64,000 nt of DNA from an uncultured Paracoccaceae bacterium (GTDB lineage: Bacteria > Pseudomonadota > Alphaproteobacteria > Rhodobacterales > Rhodobacteraceae): contig CANLDN010000011.1 of the NCBI GenBank assembly GCA_947489445.1, positions 1 to 64,000 on the forward strand, given 5' to 3'. The translations under genes were made by a program, and so were the position numbers. Shown here piece after piece: positions 7,939 through 15,440 of this stretch (positions within the stretch are counted from its first letter, which is position 1; every line of letters begins with the position of its first letter). The notes below the pieces were generated by a model, which saw only the letters and a list, made by a program, of their open reading frames with translations, made no database searches and had not been told where the DNA came from.

Positions 7939-8418
7939 TTGACACAACGGCGGTACGTATTGGCCATCGTGGTCGTGCAGGTGTTTTGCGCCGTTTTTTT
8001 TGTGTCTCAAATCCTGGCTTCTGTTGTGGGCATTGCCCCGATCAGTTGGCAAATTCATGAATTGATTGAATTGGGTGCCGCCCTTGGCTTGCTTTTGGGT
8101 GTTGTGCTGGGCTGGATGGTGCTGCGTCGCACGATGGCCCGTAATGATCAGGTTGAGGATCAGTTGCGCCTTGCCTCTGGCGCGTTCATGGATGTGATGG
8201 AAGAACGGTTTGCCGCGTGGGCATTGACCCCGGCGGAACGTGATGTGGCCCTGTTTGCAATCAAAGGCATGTCGACGCAGGAAATCGCCGGGCTGCGCGA
8301 GGTGAGTGAAGGCACCATCAAAGCGCAGACCAATGCGATTTACCGCAAGGCCGGTGTCGCGGGCCGCACCCAGCTTTTGAGTTTGTTTATTGATGAGTTG
8401 ATGAACGACGCGCCCTAG
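7939..8418 (+). CDS. Membrane-anchored LuxR-type helix-turn-helix regulator
   Basis: A 159-residue protein with two transmembrane segments (about residues 7-28 and 42-64) joined to a cytoplasmic LuxR/GerE-type DNA-binding domain (LTPAERDVALFAIKGMSTQEIAGLREVSEGTIKAQTNAIYRKAG, helices 1-4). No receiver or ligand domain is present, so any sensing must come through the membrane part. The only start that includes both membrane segments is TTG at 7939, with GAGGAGA eight bases upstream. It closes the operon of two acidic secreted proteins, suggesting it regulates or responds to them. The stop overlaps the convergent DUF4893 gene by four bases. Confidence 0.75.
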   Translation: MTQRRYVLAIVVVQVFCAVFFVSQILASVVGIAPISWQIHELIELGAALGLLLGVVLGWMVLRRTMARNDQVEDQLRLASGAFMDVMEERFAAWALTPAERDVALFAIKGMSTQEIAGLREVSEGTIKAQTNAIYRKAGVAGRTQLLSLFIDELMNDAP

Positions 8419-8984
8419 CGGGTCAGGTAAAGTATATCGAAATCAGACTCCAACAGCGGCGAGGGCAACATCAGCCGTGCCTTTGTATCGCTGATCTGTT
8501 CATAGATACCGACCTGCGGGACGGTTTGCCCCGGTTCGACCGATATTTGATCGGCAGGCAGTGCGTCATACCTGACGGCTGGCCCCCCATCCACAAAACC
8601 AACCCCGGTATAGAGCGTTTGCGTGGCCCCAAGCGTCAATTTGCCGATCATGCGTTGTGAGCCGGTCAGTTTTTCCAGTTCAAACTGTCGTTCGCCCAGG
8701 TCGCTGATCCGGCAGCGGAAGTTGCGGTAAATTGTGGGCCCAGTGCTGCCAAGCTTCATCGTGCGGCAGTTCCAATCGCCAGTCAGAACGCTATTGGGCT
8801 GCGCGGCCCCGCTAAGCGCTTCGGTCAGCAACGCGATGTCGGATATGTCGCCGGTCGCAAATGACTGACGCAATGCGCCGCCGAGTGTGGCGTTCATGTT
8901 GTCCAGGCGTGGTTTATCGGCAGGCCGGATATCGGCAATGGCTGGGGTGGCCAAAAGACATGTCAGCAGCAGGGCGCGAATCAT
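8415..8984 (-). CDS. DUF4893 family secreted protein
   Basis: A 189-residue protein with a signal peptide (MIRALLLTCLLATPAIA) and a body matching what I recall of DUF4893: a GDWNCRTMKLG motif and GKLTLGATQTLYTGVGFVDGG, seen in many Rhodobacterales periplasmic proteins. Its two cysteines, in WNCRT and FRCRIS, could form a disulphide. Biochemical role is unknown. It overlaps the preceding DUF2237 gene by four bases (8981-8984), so the two are probably co-translated. Confidence 0.75.
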   Translation of the reverse strand: MIRALLLTCLLATPAIADIRPADKPRLDNMNATLGGALRQSFATGDISDIALLTEALSGAAQPNSVLTGDWNCRTMKLGSTGPTIYRNFRCRISDLGERQFELEKLTGSQRMIGKLTLGATQTLYTGVGFVDGGPAVRYDALPADQISVEPGQTVPQVGIYEQISDTKARLMLPSPLLESDFDILYLTR

Positions 8985-9364
8985 GACAGATCTTCCGCGG
9001 CGGCATAGGCCCGCAGTACATCAATGGGCACGATATCCAATGCCCGCACATGGGTCGCATGCAGATTGACTTGTGGTGCGCAGCCGTCTTCATGCGCTTG
9101 CAGGAACCGGCTGGCACAAAGACACCAGCTATCTCCTTCTTTCAGGCCCGCAAACCCGAACTCTGGCCGTGCTGTGCTGAGATCGTTGCCCACGTATTTG
9201 GAGAAGGCGAGGAATTCAGCCGTCATGACCGCGCAGACGGTATGGCTGCCTTGGTCAGCGGCGCAGGTATCGCAGGCCCCGTTGCGGAAGAAACCTGTCA
9301 TGGGATCGGTCGAGCAGGGGGCAAGTGTGCTGCCGAGCACGTTGAAAGAGGGGTCTTTTTCCAT
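8981..9364 (-). CDS. DUF2237 family protein
   Basis: A 127-residue protein of the DUF2237 family, usually rich in conserved cysteines and aromatic residues. Seen here are NVLGSTLAPCSTDPMTGFFRNG, KYVGNDLSTARPEFGFAGLKEGD and WCLCASRFLQA, with PQVNLHATH near the end; these are the family's main conserved blocks. No enzymatic function is established for the family. It lies in an apparent - strand operon with the serine hydrolase upstream (one base apart) and DUF4893 downstream. Confidence 0.82.
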   Translation of the reverse strand: MEKDPSFNVLGSTLAPCSTDPMTGFFRNGACDTCAADQGSHTVCAVMTAEFLAFSKYVGNDLSTARPEFGFAGLKEGDSWCLCASRFLQAHEDGCAPQVNLHATHVRALDIVPIDVLRAYAAAEDLS

Positions 9365-9365
9365 A

Positions 9366-10532
9366 TCAGTCCAGACTTTCTGCGATCAGACGGAACATGT
9401 CCTCGTTTTGTTGGTGCGCGCCGGGTGCTCGGAATGCCCGGTCGGCGCTGTGCACTGCAATGACGACATTGTTGATGCGATCAATGTAGATGTATTGGCC
9501 GTAAATGCCACGGGCCATGAATTGCCCCGGTTGTGATCCGGCAGGGATCCACCATTGATACCCATAGCCTGTGCGCCCCGGCGCGGTATTGGCGCTGGCC
9601 ACGGTCGAGGCGTCGATCCAGTCCGCAGGCACGATTTGTTGCCCGTTCCAACGCCCCCCGTTGGCAATCATCTGGCCAAAGCGTGCGTTGTCCCGGGTTG
9701 TGGTGTTCAGCCCACCCAGAACAAAGGCGACGTCGTACCCATCGGTGAGGTAATAGGGTGCCGCTTCCAGCCCCAGAGGCGTGATGATTTTTTCGTTTAA
9801 CAGGCTGCTGATGTCCCGCCCGGTCGCCCCGCGAATGACCATCCCGATCACATGGGTGTCGATTGAGACATACTGCCACTGTGTGCCCGGTGCTGCAAAA
9901 CTGTCGTTTTGCTTGGCTGCGAAAGCGTCCATTGAGCCGCCAAGCGCAAGCACTCGCCCCATCCGATTGATATCGGAAAAGAAGGCCAGATAATCCTCGT
10001 CAAAGCTGACCCCGGACGACATTTGCAGCACGTCCTTGATGCTGGCGTCGTTGTAACCCGTCCCGGCGAGCGTTGGTGCGTATTTGGTCACCGGGTCGTC
10101 GATGCTGTCGATCGCCCCTTCATCGAGCAGGACCCCAAACAGCGCGGACAAATAGCTTTTGGAGATGGACCAGTTGATGCGCAGATCGGTGGCGGTTGTG
10201 CCGCGGTAGTAGTCTTCGAATACCAGTGCGCCATTCTTGAGGACAACCAGCGCTGTCAGGCTTCGGTCATTGATCCAACCCGCGACCTCGGCAGGCAGTT
10301 CGGCACTGGGACCGGGGGGCAGGGCGCTGGGCGTGTCGCTTTCACCGGGCAGGGTGCGCGACAGGAAGGCCGCGTTCATGTTGGAGAAGTTGCCGACGAT
10401 CTTTTCTTCGGAAAACAGGCTAAGGACGGCGGAGAGGCGGGTGATTTCTTCTCGTTTCCAGATGCCGATGCCTACCCCGGCGATGGCCAGGATCAGAACG
10501 ATCCGCAATATCCATTTTAGCAGTGTTTTCAT
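9366..10532 (-). CDS. Serine hydrolase, beta-lactamase class C/PBP4* family
   Basis: A 388-residue protein anchored by an N-terminal membrane helix (about residues 5-25). The SxxK catalytic pair is S122-I-S-K125 in INWSISKSYLS; YVSIDTHV is the likely YxN-equivalent (here Y-V-S), and GYGYQWWIPAG lies in the region before the third motif. Enzymes of this group are peptidases or esterases, rarely true beta-lactamases. It leads an - strand group with DUF2237 and DUF4893. Substrate unknown. Confidence 0.85.
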   Translation of the reverse strand: MKTLLKWILRIVLILAIAGVGIGIWKREEITRLSAVLSLFSEEKIVGNFSNMNAAFLSRTLPGESDTPSALPPGPSAELPAEVAGWINDRSLTALVVLKNGALVFEDYYRGTTATDLRINWSISKSYLSALFGVLLDEGAIDSIDDPVTKYAPTLAGTGYNDASIKDVLQMSSGVSFDEDYLAFFSDINRMGRVLALGGSMDAFAAKQNDSFAAPGTQWQYVSIDTHVIGMVIRGATGRDISSLLNEKIITPLGLEAAPYYLTDGYDVAFVLGGLNTTTRDNARFGQMIANGGRWNGQQIVPADWIDASTVASANTAPGRTGYGYQWWIPAGSQPGQFMARGIYGQYIYIDRINNVVIAVHSADRAFRAPGAHQQNEDMFRLIAESLD

Positions 10533-10593
10533 TGTCCGTCCCTTTGCGTTGGCGGCCAGAATGCCGCGAAGCGCGCAGGGTTTGCAATGGGGG

Positions 10594-11625
10594 TTAGGGG
10601 GCTATCCAATCAATCCATCGCCCGTGGAAATCGGCCCGCCCCATAGGGATTGTCACATCGCCCGGCCAAAGCCGCAGTGTCAGGGCCGCCCCCCGTTTGC
10701 CGCCATCGTTTTCCATGCCAAACCATGCCAACGGCGATTGATCTGTTGCAGCTTCACCGGCAGCTTCAATCAGGGCGGTGCCTTCTGATTGTTTGTCAGA
10801 GGGGAAGTATTGCCATGCGATGGTGGAATAGATCAGGTGGAGTTGCCCGGCGTTATGCCCAAGTCGGGCGGCGAGCCAGTCGACTGCATCACCTTTGCCC
10901 ACTGGCGTTGTTGCGGCCTTGATCGCGGCGCGGGTCAGCGCAAGCCTGTGGGGTTGATCCGGCCAAAGATAGGCTTGCAGGCGCAATGCATCCGTCGGGT
11001 TCGCCGGGTCAAGTGGGTTGAGGTCCACACCGGCCCGGTCCGTCACATCTGGCCTTGTGCTTGGTGGCAAGGGGCCGGTCCAGTCAGGGGTGAGTGTTAA
11101 GGCCGGGTTGGTTGCGCCGAATGCTTGGCCATCAATGTCCATCGCATAGCGGTCCCAATGCAGGTTCAGCCCGCCACTCGCCCCCAGTTCCGAGGTGCGG
11201 ATCGGCAGGCCAAAGCGATGTGCCAGCCAGTGCCCAGTCGCGATCAATGTGGCTGATCGCCTGACCTCATTGGTTTGGGGCGGGCTGTCGAGCCAGTTAT
11301 TGATTGCCACCGCGTCACTGACCAGCGTATCGCAAACCGCCCGCCAGAGCGTATCATCGTCGGGTTGTGCCGGTGGGTAAACCGGTGACAGCGTCTTGTG
11401 TCCAAGCAGATGCAAAGCGTGCAGGGCGCCTGCCAAGCGGAGTGGCACAGATTGGCCGCGTGGGCTGATATCGCCCTGCCAGTCGAAAATTCGGTCTGTA
11501 ACCAACCCCTTTGGCCAGTCTTTGGTGGCGCAAAGGCCCATGAGTTGCCCCATGAAAGGCGAGCCGAGGTCGGCGCAGGCTTTGGATTGGAAGTCAAAGG
11601 CCGCTGCTATCGCAGGCGGCGTCAC
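10594..11625 (-). CDS. DUF2332 domain protein
   Basis: A 343-residue protein matching the DUF2332 family: the SPFMGQLMGLCA segment at the N terminus, ATGHWLAHRFGLPIRTSELGASGGLNLHWDRY in the middle, and LIYSTIAWQYFP near residue 265. The LGASGGLNL loop looks like the SAM-binding glycine-rich loop of methyltransferases, as has been noted for this family; that is a hint rather than proof. Its start overlaps the pth stop by four bases (ATGA), so it is coupled to peptidyl-tRNA hydrolase. Confidence 0.78.
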   Translation of the reverse strand: MTPPAIAAAFDFQSKACADLGSPFMGQLMGLCATKDWPKGLVTDRIFDWQGDISPRGQSVPLRLAGALHALHLLGHKTLSPVYPPAQPDDDTLWRAVCDTLVSDAVAINNWLDSPPQTNEVRRSATLIATGHWLAHRFGLPIRTSELGASGGLNLHWDRYAMDIDGQAFGATNPALTLTPDWTGPLPPSTRPDVTDRAGVDLNPLDPANPTDALRLQAYLWPDQPHRLALTRAAIKAATTPVGKGDAVDWLAARLGHNAGQLHLIYSTIAWQYFPSDKQSEGTALIEAAGEAATDQSPLAWFGMENDGGKRGAALTLRLWPGDVTIPMGRADFHGRWIDWIAP

Positions 11626-12290
11626 CGGAACCGATCCACGAGTTTTTGCATGGTGGAGCGGGTATCAGGCTCGGGTTCAGGTGCTGCTGCTTTGGGCTTG
11701 GGCGTGCTGTTTGATGATCGGGGTGGGGCGATGCGCAGGGCAATCGCGTTGAGAAACCTGCCACCATCCCCATCGACCAGATGCGCGATCCCATCGCTGA
11801 TGCCGCGCAGTTCATCGTCGAGCCAGTTCTGATCTGCCTTGGGAAAATCGCGTAGCACATAGCCGGGCACCGCATCTTTGTGGCCGGGATGGCCGACGCC
11901 AAGGCGCACACGGTCATAATCGGGGCCGATATGACCGTGTATGGATCGCAGCCCGTTATGCCCCGCATGACCGCCACCGGTTTTGAGCCGGACCTTGCCG
12001 GGGGCCAGATCGATTTCATCGTGAAAGACGATCACGTCGCCGGATGCGATTTTGAGATAGCGCATCGCCTCGCCCACGGATTGGCCGGAGAGGTTCATGA
12101 AGGTTTCAGGCTTGAGCAGCGTGACTTTCGTCGATCCAAATCGGCCTTCGGCCAGCTGTCCTTGGAATTTTGACCGCCAGTTGCTGAAGCCATGATCCGT
12201 GGCAATTCGGTCGAGGGCCATAAAGCCGATATTGTGACGATTATGCGCGTATTTCGCGCCGGGGTTACCAAGTCCAACAATAAGTTTCAT
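11622..12290 (-). CDS. pth: Peptidyl-tRNA hydrolase
   Basis: A 222-residue enzyme that frees tRNA from stalled peptidyl-tRNA. Diagnostic motifs are VGLGNPGAKYAHNRHNIGF with the catalytic histidine, KPETFMNLSGQSVG, HDEIDLAPGKVRLKTGGGHAGHNGLRS, and GVGHPGHKDAVPGYVL. The C-terminal tail (about residues 190-222) is extended and rich in Pro/Lys/Ala, as often in alphaproteobacteria. In many Rhodobacterales pth follows rplY; here about 3.1 kb containing merR, a CDF gene and a TadG-like gene separates them. Confidence 0.95.
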   Translation of the reverse strand: MKLIVGLGNPGAKYAHNRHNIGFMALDRIATDHGFSNWRSKFQGQLAEGRFGSTKVTLLKPETFMNLSGQSVGEAMRYLKIASGDVIVFHDEIDLAPGKVRLKTGGGHAGHNGLRSIHGHIGPDYDRVRLGVGHPGHKDAVPGYVLRDFPKADQNWLDDELRGISDGIAHLVDGDGGRFLNAIALRIAPPRSSNSTPKPKAAAPEPEPDTRSTMQKLVDRFR

Positions 12291-12347
12291 GGGCGCATCT
12301 TAAGTCATGCCGCAGTGCAGCGCCAGACCCCTGCGTTATTGACGCGC

Positions 12348-12764
12348 CTAATGTGTCGTTTTGCAAAGGTTATGGTCCGACAATGCGGTCAAGACATAGC
12401 AATCCGCTGCAAAACCCGCACCATCGCAGCCTTGTGCAATCCGGTCCAATTCATGTTCCAGTCGCTGCAAACGCGCGATTTTCTGCCTGACGTTATCCAG
12501 TTGTGCTTGTGCGATGTCAGTCGCTGCCCCGCAGGATTTATCGGGGTGTTCGTGCAGATCGATCAGGGATTTGATCGCCGCCATCGCAAAACCCAGATCG
12601 CGGGCGTGTTTGATAAAGCCCAGCCGATCAACACCTTTTTGCGTGTAGCGGCGCTGGTTGCCGGCGCTGCGTTCGGGTTCGGGCAGCAACCCCATTTGTT
12701 CATAGTACCGGATCGTCGGAACCTTAACCCCGGTGTGACGTGACAGCGTACCGATGGAAAACAT
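12348..12764 (-). CDS. MerR-family metal-responsive regulator
   Basis: A 138-residue MerR regulator: the winged-helix N terminus FSIGTLSRHTGVKVPTIRYYEQMGLLPEP, the dimerisation coiled coil (about residues 80-112), and a C-terminal Cys-containing loop (GCDGAGFAADCYV) plus KSCGAATD, the pattern of zinc/cadmium/lead sensors such as ZntR, CadR and PbrR. It is divergent from a cation efflux gene and a 19-base-spacer promoter with a dyad lies between them, so it very probably activates that gene when metal is bound. Which metal is not resolved. Confidence 0.88.
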   Translation of the reverse strand: MFSIGTLSRHTGVKVPTIRYYEQMGLLPEPERSAGNQRRYTQKGVDRLGFIKHARDLGFAMAAIKSLIDLHEHPDKSCGAATDIAQAQLDNVRQKIARLQRLEHELDRIAQGCDGAGFAADCYVLTALSDHNLCKTTH

Positions 12765-12776
12765 CGAAAATGCCTC

Positions 12777-12807
12777 TTGAACCTCTAGTCGCTAGAGACA
12801 TTACAGT
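12777..12807 (+). promoter_or_regulatory. MerR-type promoter with 19-base spacer and operator dyad
   Basis: A -35 element TTGAAC (12777-12782) and -10 element TACAGT (12802-12807) are separated by exactly 19 bases, the over-long spacing that MerR regulators correct by twisting DNA. The spacer contains the inverted repeat CTCTAG-tcg-CTAGAG (12783-12797). It points at the cation transporter gene starting at 12837. Confidence 0.8.
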
Positions 12808-12836
12808 ACGAGTCGTGAAAAGGAAAGGATGCTGCC

Positions 12837-13475
12837 ATGGCGGGCTGTTGCGGGCATGAGGCTCGGTTTGACGGGGTCTCAGCGGATTATAAGCGCAGGC
12901 TTTGGATCGTGATTGCGCTGAATGCGGGCATGTTCGGGGTTGAGATGACGGCGGGCCATTTGGCACAAAGTCAGGCCTTGCAGGCGGATGCTTTGGATTT
13001 CTTTGGTGACGCACTGACCTATGGCATTTCGCTGGCAGTGATTGGCGCCTCCATCCGCGTGCGCAGCACGGCCGCGTTGGCGAAAGGGGTCAGTCTGTTG
13101 CTAATGGGTCTGTGGGTTTTTGGGTCCACAGTATATCAGGTGTTTCCGGTGGGCGTTCCAACAGCACAGATCATGGGTGTTGTCGGGTTTTTAGCATTGC
13201 TTACCAATTTAATCAGTGTTGCCCTGTTGGTGGCCTATAAGGATGGCGACGCCAATGTGCGCTCCGTCTGGCTGTGTTCGCGCAATGACGCGATTGGCAA
13301 TATTGCGGTGATGCTGGCCGCGTTGGGTGTGTGGGGCATGTCCAGCGGCTGGCCCGATCTGATCGTTGCCGGGATCATGGCGGGGCTGTTTTTGTCATCG
13401 GCTTCTCAGATCATTAGGCAGGCATGGCGGGAACGGGCTGCGCATCTGCCGGGTGGCATCGTCGATCGTGGCTGA
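12837..13475 (+). CDS. Cation diffusion facilitator-like transporter
   Basis: A 212-residue membrane protein of the CDF superfamily with about five to six transmembrane helices. It starts MAGCCGHEARFDG, a Cys/His-rich leader that could bind metal, and has LQADALDFFGDALTYG in helix 2 and SRNDAIGNIAVMLA in helix 5, corresponding to the paired metal-site motifs of CDF exporters. It lacks the long cytoplasmic C-terminal domain, so it belongs to the short CDF type. AGGAAAGGA precedes the ATG. Expression is probably driven by the divergent MerR protein. Likely exports a divalent metal such as Zn or Cd. Confidence 0.82.
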   Translation: MAGCCGHEARFDGVSADYKRRLWIVIALNAGMFGVEMTAGHLAQSQALQADALDFFGDALTYGISLAVIGASIRVRSTAALAKGVSLLLMGLWVFGSTVYQVFPVGVPTAQIMGVVGFLALLTNLISVALLVAYKDGDANVRSVWLCSRNDAIGNIAVMLAALGVWGMSSGWPDLIVAGIMAGLFLSSASQIIRQAWRERAAHLPGGIVDRG

Positions 13476-13484
13476 AATGCAAAA

Positions 13485-13506
13485 GGCCGCCCAGTCAAGG
13501 GCGGCC
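13485..13506. terminator. Bidirectional terminator between CDF and TadG-like genes
   Basis: A perfect eight-base stem (ggccgccc, loop agtcaa, gggcggcc) lies between two convergent genes. Read on the - strand it is followed by TTTTGCATTT, a classic intrinsic terminator for the TadG-like gene; on the + strand it is followed by AAATTTG. Confidence 0.78.
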
Positions 13507-13533
13507 AAATTTGATTGTCATGTATCTGAACGA

Positions 13534-15111
13534 TCAGAGATTGAGCCGCAGGTCAGTGATCTGATCTGCAATTTCCTCGAATACAGTCGTGAGACCAGCA
13601 CCACTTGCCGGGAAGAATGTCGCCGACGAGGAGGCACACCTTGCCATTTCGGTTCGGCCCGTAGCGTCCGTTTCGAAAGCAACGGTGTATACTTCAACAT
13701 CGCGCTGCGGTGACTTTGCAAAGTCACAGATGGCATAGAAATTGTCCCGGTTGGTGGTACGCGCACTATATTCAAATGAGCTCGCGTCGCCTTGGTTTTT
13801 CAACTCTTCCGTCAGGTTGATTTCTGCGAGTGGATCATTTGGCCTCACCTGTTCGGTGATTTTGCCGTCGGTCATCAGCACCAATATCTTTTTGGTTTCA
13901 ACGTCATCCCAAGCGGCAGGCCGGTTGGCAAATTCATCAGGAACCAGTTTTGGCCGATCAAGGATATCTTCGGCGTTCGCATCGCCCGCCAACACAGCGG
14001 CCTCATATGCGGTATTGATCGTGGCTGTGCTGTAATCGTTAAGGTGCTGGAACGCGGGTTGTGTGTCTGGGTCCAGCATAGCCAGACCGTATTTCATCGC
14101 GTAATGCGTTCCGGTGCCATCATGCATCCTGATGCCGTTGATAAAGGCGGCGGCGGCTGCCGCATCACGGAAAGCATATTGGATGGCACTGCGATCCTGT
14201 GGGCACCAGCCCCAATCCATAACGTCTGCTGCAATGCCCCAGTTCATGAAGTGCGGGACCTGCGTTCTGTTTTGCGCAGGAAGCCCACTATGGGTCCAAT
14301 CTGTCCCCTGTATTTCCAGACATGACGATGCTTCTGTCAAGTCTTCCAAGTCCGCTGTGTTGACACTGCCGTTACCATTGCCATTGCCATTGCCATTGTT
14401 GACAGTACCAGTCAGGGAGTAACGGTTCGCGTTAAGGTAGTCGAACATTTGCGGCCCGGGATTTGTCATTCCTGCATAAGGCACGATCGTCAGTGACACT
14501 TGTCCGCCATTGTCAGGGTCAAGCACTTTGTTTGCAAATGCGATGGCGGCATCCTGCATATCCCCGAACCGGCCGCGACCTCCATTTGCTGTACTTCCGG
14601 TGGATCCGCCGTAGCGCATGGAGCCCGAAATATCGAGAACCAAGGAAATCTCGACCTTGCCAACACCTTCCAAAGCTGCCGATTGGGCGGGTGCGCGCAA
14701 GGTGTCGATGCCAACCAAGCGCAGATAGAAAGTATTGAGGTTCAGCGCTGATTCAACATGGACCGTGCGTGCGTTGCCACTGTTCACAATTTGCGGTGTG
14801 CCCACGATCGAACCGTCAAACCCGGCCTTTAGAAAATAATCCGCGACCACATCTTCTGGACTGAGGATTTGATCCAGTGACGCTGCTGCCAACACGGCCC
14901 GGTCCGACACGCTTTGCAGTTGTACCCGGCGCGATTCAAATCGCATGAAATCAACCGCCATGCCGCCAATGACAAGCATGGTCACGAGCAACAGTATGGT
15001 CATGACAATGATGCCGCCAGATTCGTCATCGCGAAAATCTTGCAGAAGGCGTTTTACACCGGTTGATTTGTTAAGTCGGTTGTAGGGAAAGGATTTGTTT
15101 TCAACTTGCAT
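13534..15111 (-). CDS. TadG-like pilus protein with von Willebrand factor A domain
   Basis: A 525-residue protein. An N-terminal cytoplasmic stretch ends in FRDDESGGIIVMTILLLVTMLVIGG, the TadE/TadG-like membrane anchor with the typical SGG processing-like site, followed by a periplasmic VWA domain whose MIDAS motif is DISGSM (about residue 160). The domain is interrupted by an insertion containing an (NG)5 run. Such proteins are minor components of Flp/Tad pili or surface metal-dependent adhesins. No other tad genes are in the window. Start ATG 15111 has GAGGTAG upstream; an in-frame TTG 30 bases upstream is less likely. Confidence 0.78.
   Translation of the reverse strand: MQVENKSFPYNRLNKSTGVKRLLQDFRDDESGGIIVMTILLLVTMLVIGGMAVDFMRFESRRVQLQSVSDRAVLAAASLDQILSPEDVVADYFLKAGFDGSIVGTPQIVNSGNARTVHVESALNLNTFYLRLVGIDTLRAPAQSAALEGVGKVEISLVLDISGSMRYGGSTGSTANGGRGRFGDMQDAAIAFANKVLDPDNGGQVSLTIVPYAGMTNPGPQMFDYLNANRYSLTGTVNNGNGNGNGNGSVNTADLEDLTEASSCLEIQGTDWTHSGLPAQNRTQVPHFMNWGIAADVMDWGWCPQDRSAIQYAFRDAAAAAAFINGIRMHDGTGTHYAMKYGLAMLDPDTQPAFQHLNDYSTATINTAYEAAVLAGDANAEDILDRPKLVPDEFANRPAAWDDVETKKILVLMTDGKITEQVRPNDPLAEINLTEELKNQGDASSFEYSARTTNRDNFYAICDFAKSPQRDVEVYTVAFETDATGRTEMARCASSSATFFPASGAGLTTVFEEIADQITDLRLNL
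14375..14398 (-). repeat. Hexanucleotide repeat inside the TadG-like gene
   Basis: Four perfect ccattg units in tandem (caatgg on the coding strand) encode Asn-Gly repeats. Because the unit is six bases, slippage would change the protein by two residues without breaking the frame. Confidence 0.75.
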
Positions 15112-15384
15112 CACTACCTCTGGAATCACGCGTTCAGACAATTTTTAACCAATTATTAGGTATTGCGGAGAAGTGTCGAAAAAGTGGCGAGAGGGGGACT
15201 AAAGGATACTTAATGTCGTTTTTTTCGCGTTTTTGTATATTTTGTATATTTTTGTATCATTTAGTTTCCAAAAAACACAAAATAATTTGCTGCGAAGTCG
15301 CTCTGCGTCAAATTGCCCGCTGCAGGGCGTTCAAAACGATTTGAGTAATTCGTATCATAACAAATCAACGACGCGACCTAGAAA
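15112..15384. other. AT-rich intergenic region upstream of the TadG-like gene
   Basis: No gene is seen here. The stretch is conspicuously richer in A and T than its surroundings, and holds three near-copies of tttttgtatat/c in direct repeat (about 15230-15258) and several T runs. It must contain the promoter of the TadG-like gene; the repeats could be a regulator or nucleoid-protein binding array. Confidence 0.5.
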
Positions 15385-15416
15385 CAAAAAAGGGCACCCT
15401 TTGTAGGATGCCCTTT
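15385..15416 (-). terminator. Intrinsic terminator of rplY
   Basis: On the - strand the stem aaagggcatcc pairs with gggtgcccttt (one G-T pair) around the loop tacaaa, and is followed by TTTTTG. It lies 24 bases after the rplY stop codon and fits a standard Rho-independent terminator. Confidence 0.85.
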
Positions 15417-15440
15417 GATATATGCTGTAAATAAGGAACC

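Noticed and set aside
7624..8058. Long serine-rich open frame on the - strand
   Set aside because: It is the antisense of the GAT/GAC tract (poly-Ser from atc/gtc-type codons), with no ribosome-binding site and fully overlapped by well-supported + strand genes.
13534..15111. Evidence of a Tad pilus locus
   Set aside because: Only a single TadG-like gene is present; none of tadA, tadB, tadC, rcpA or flp is in the window.
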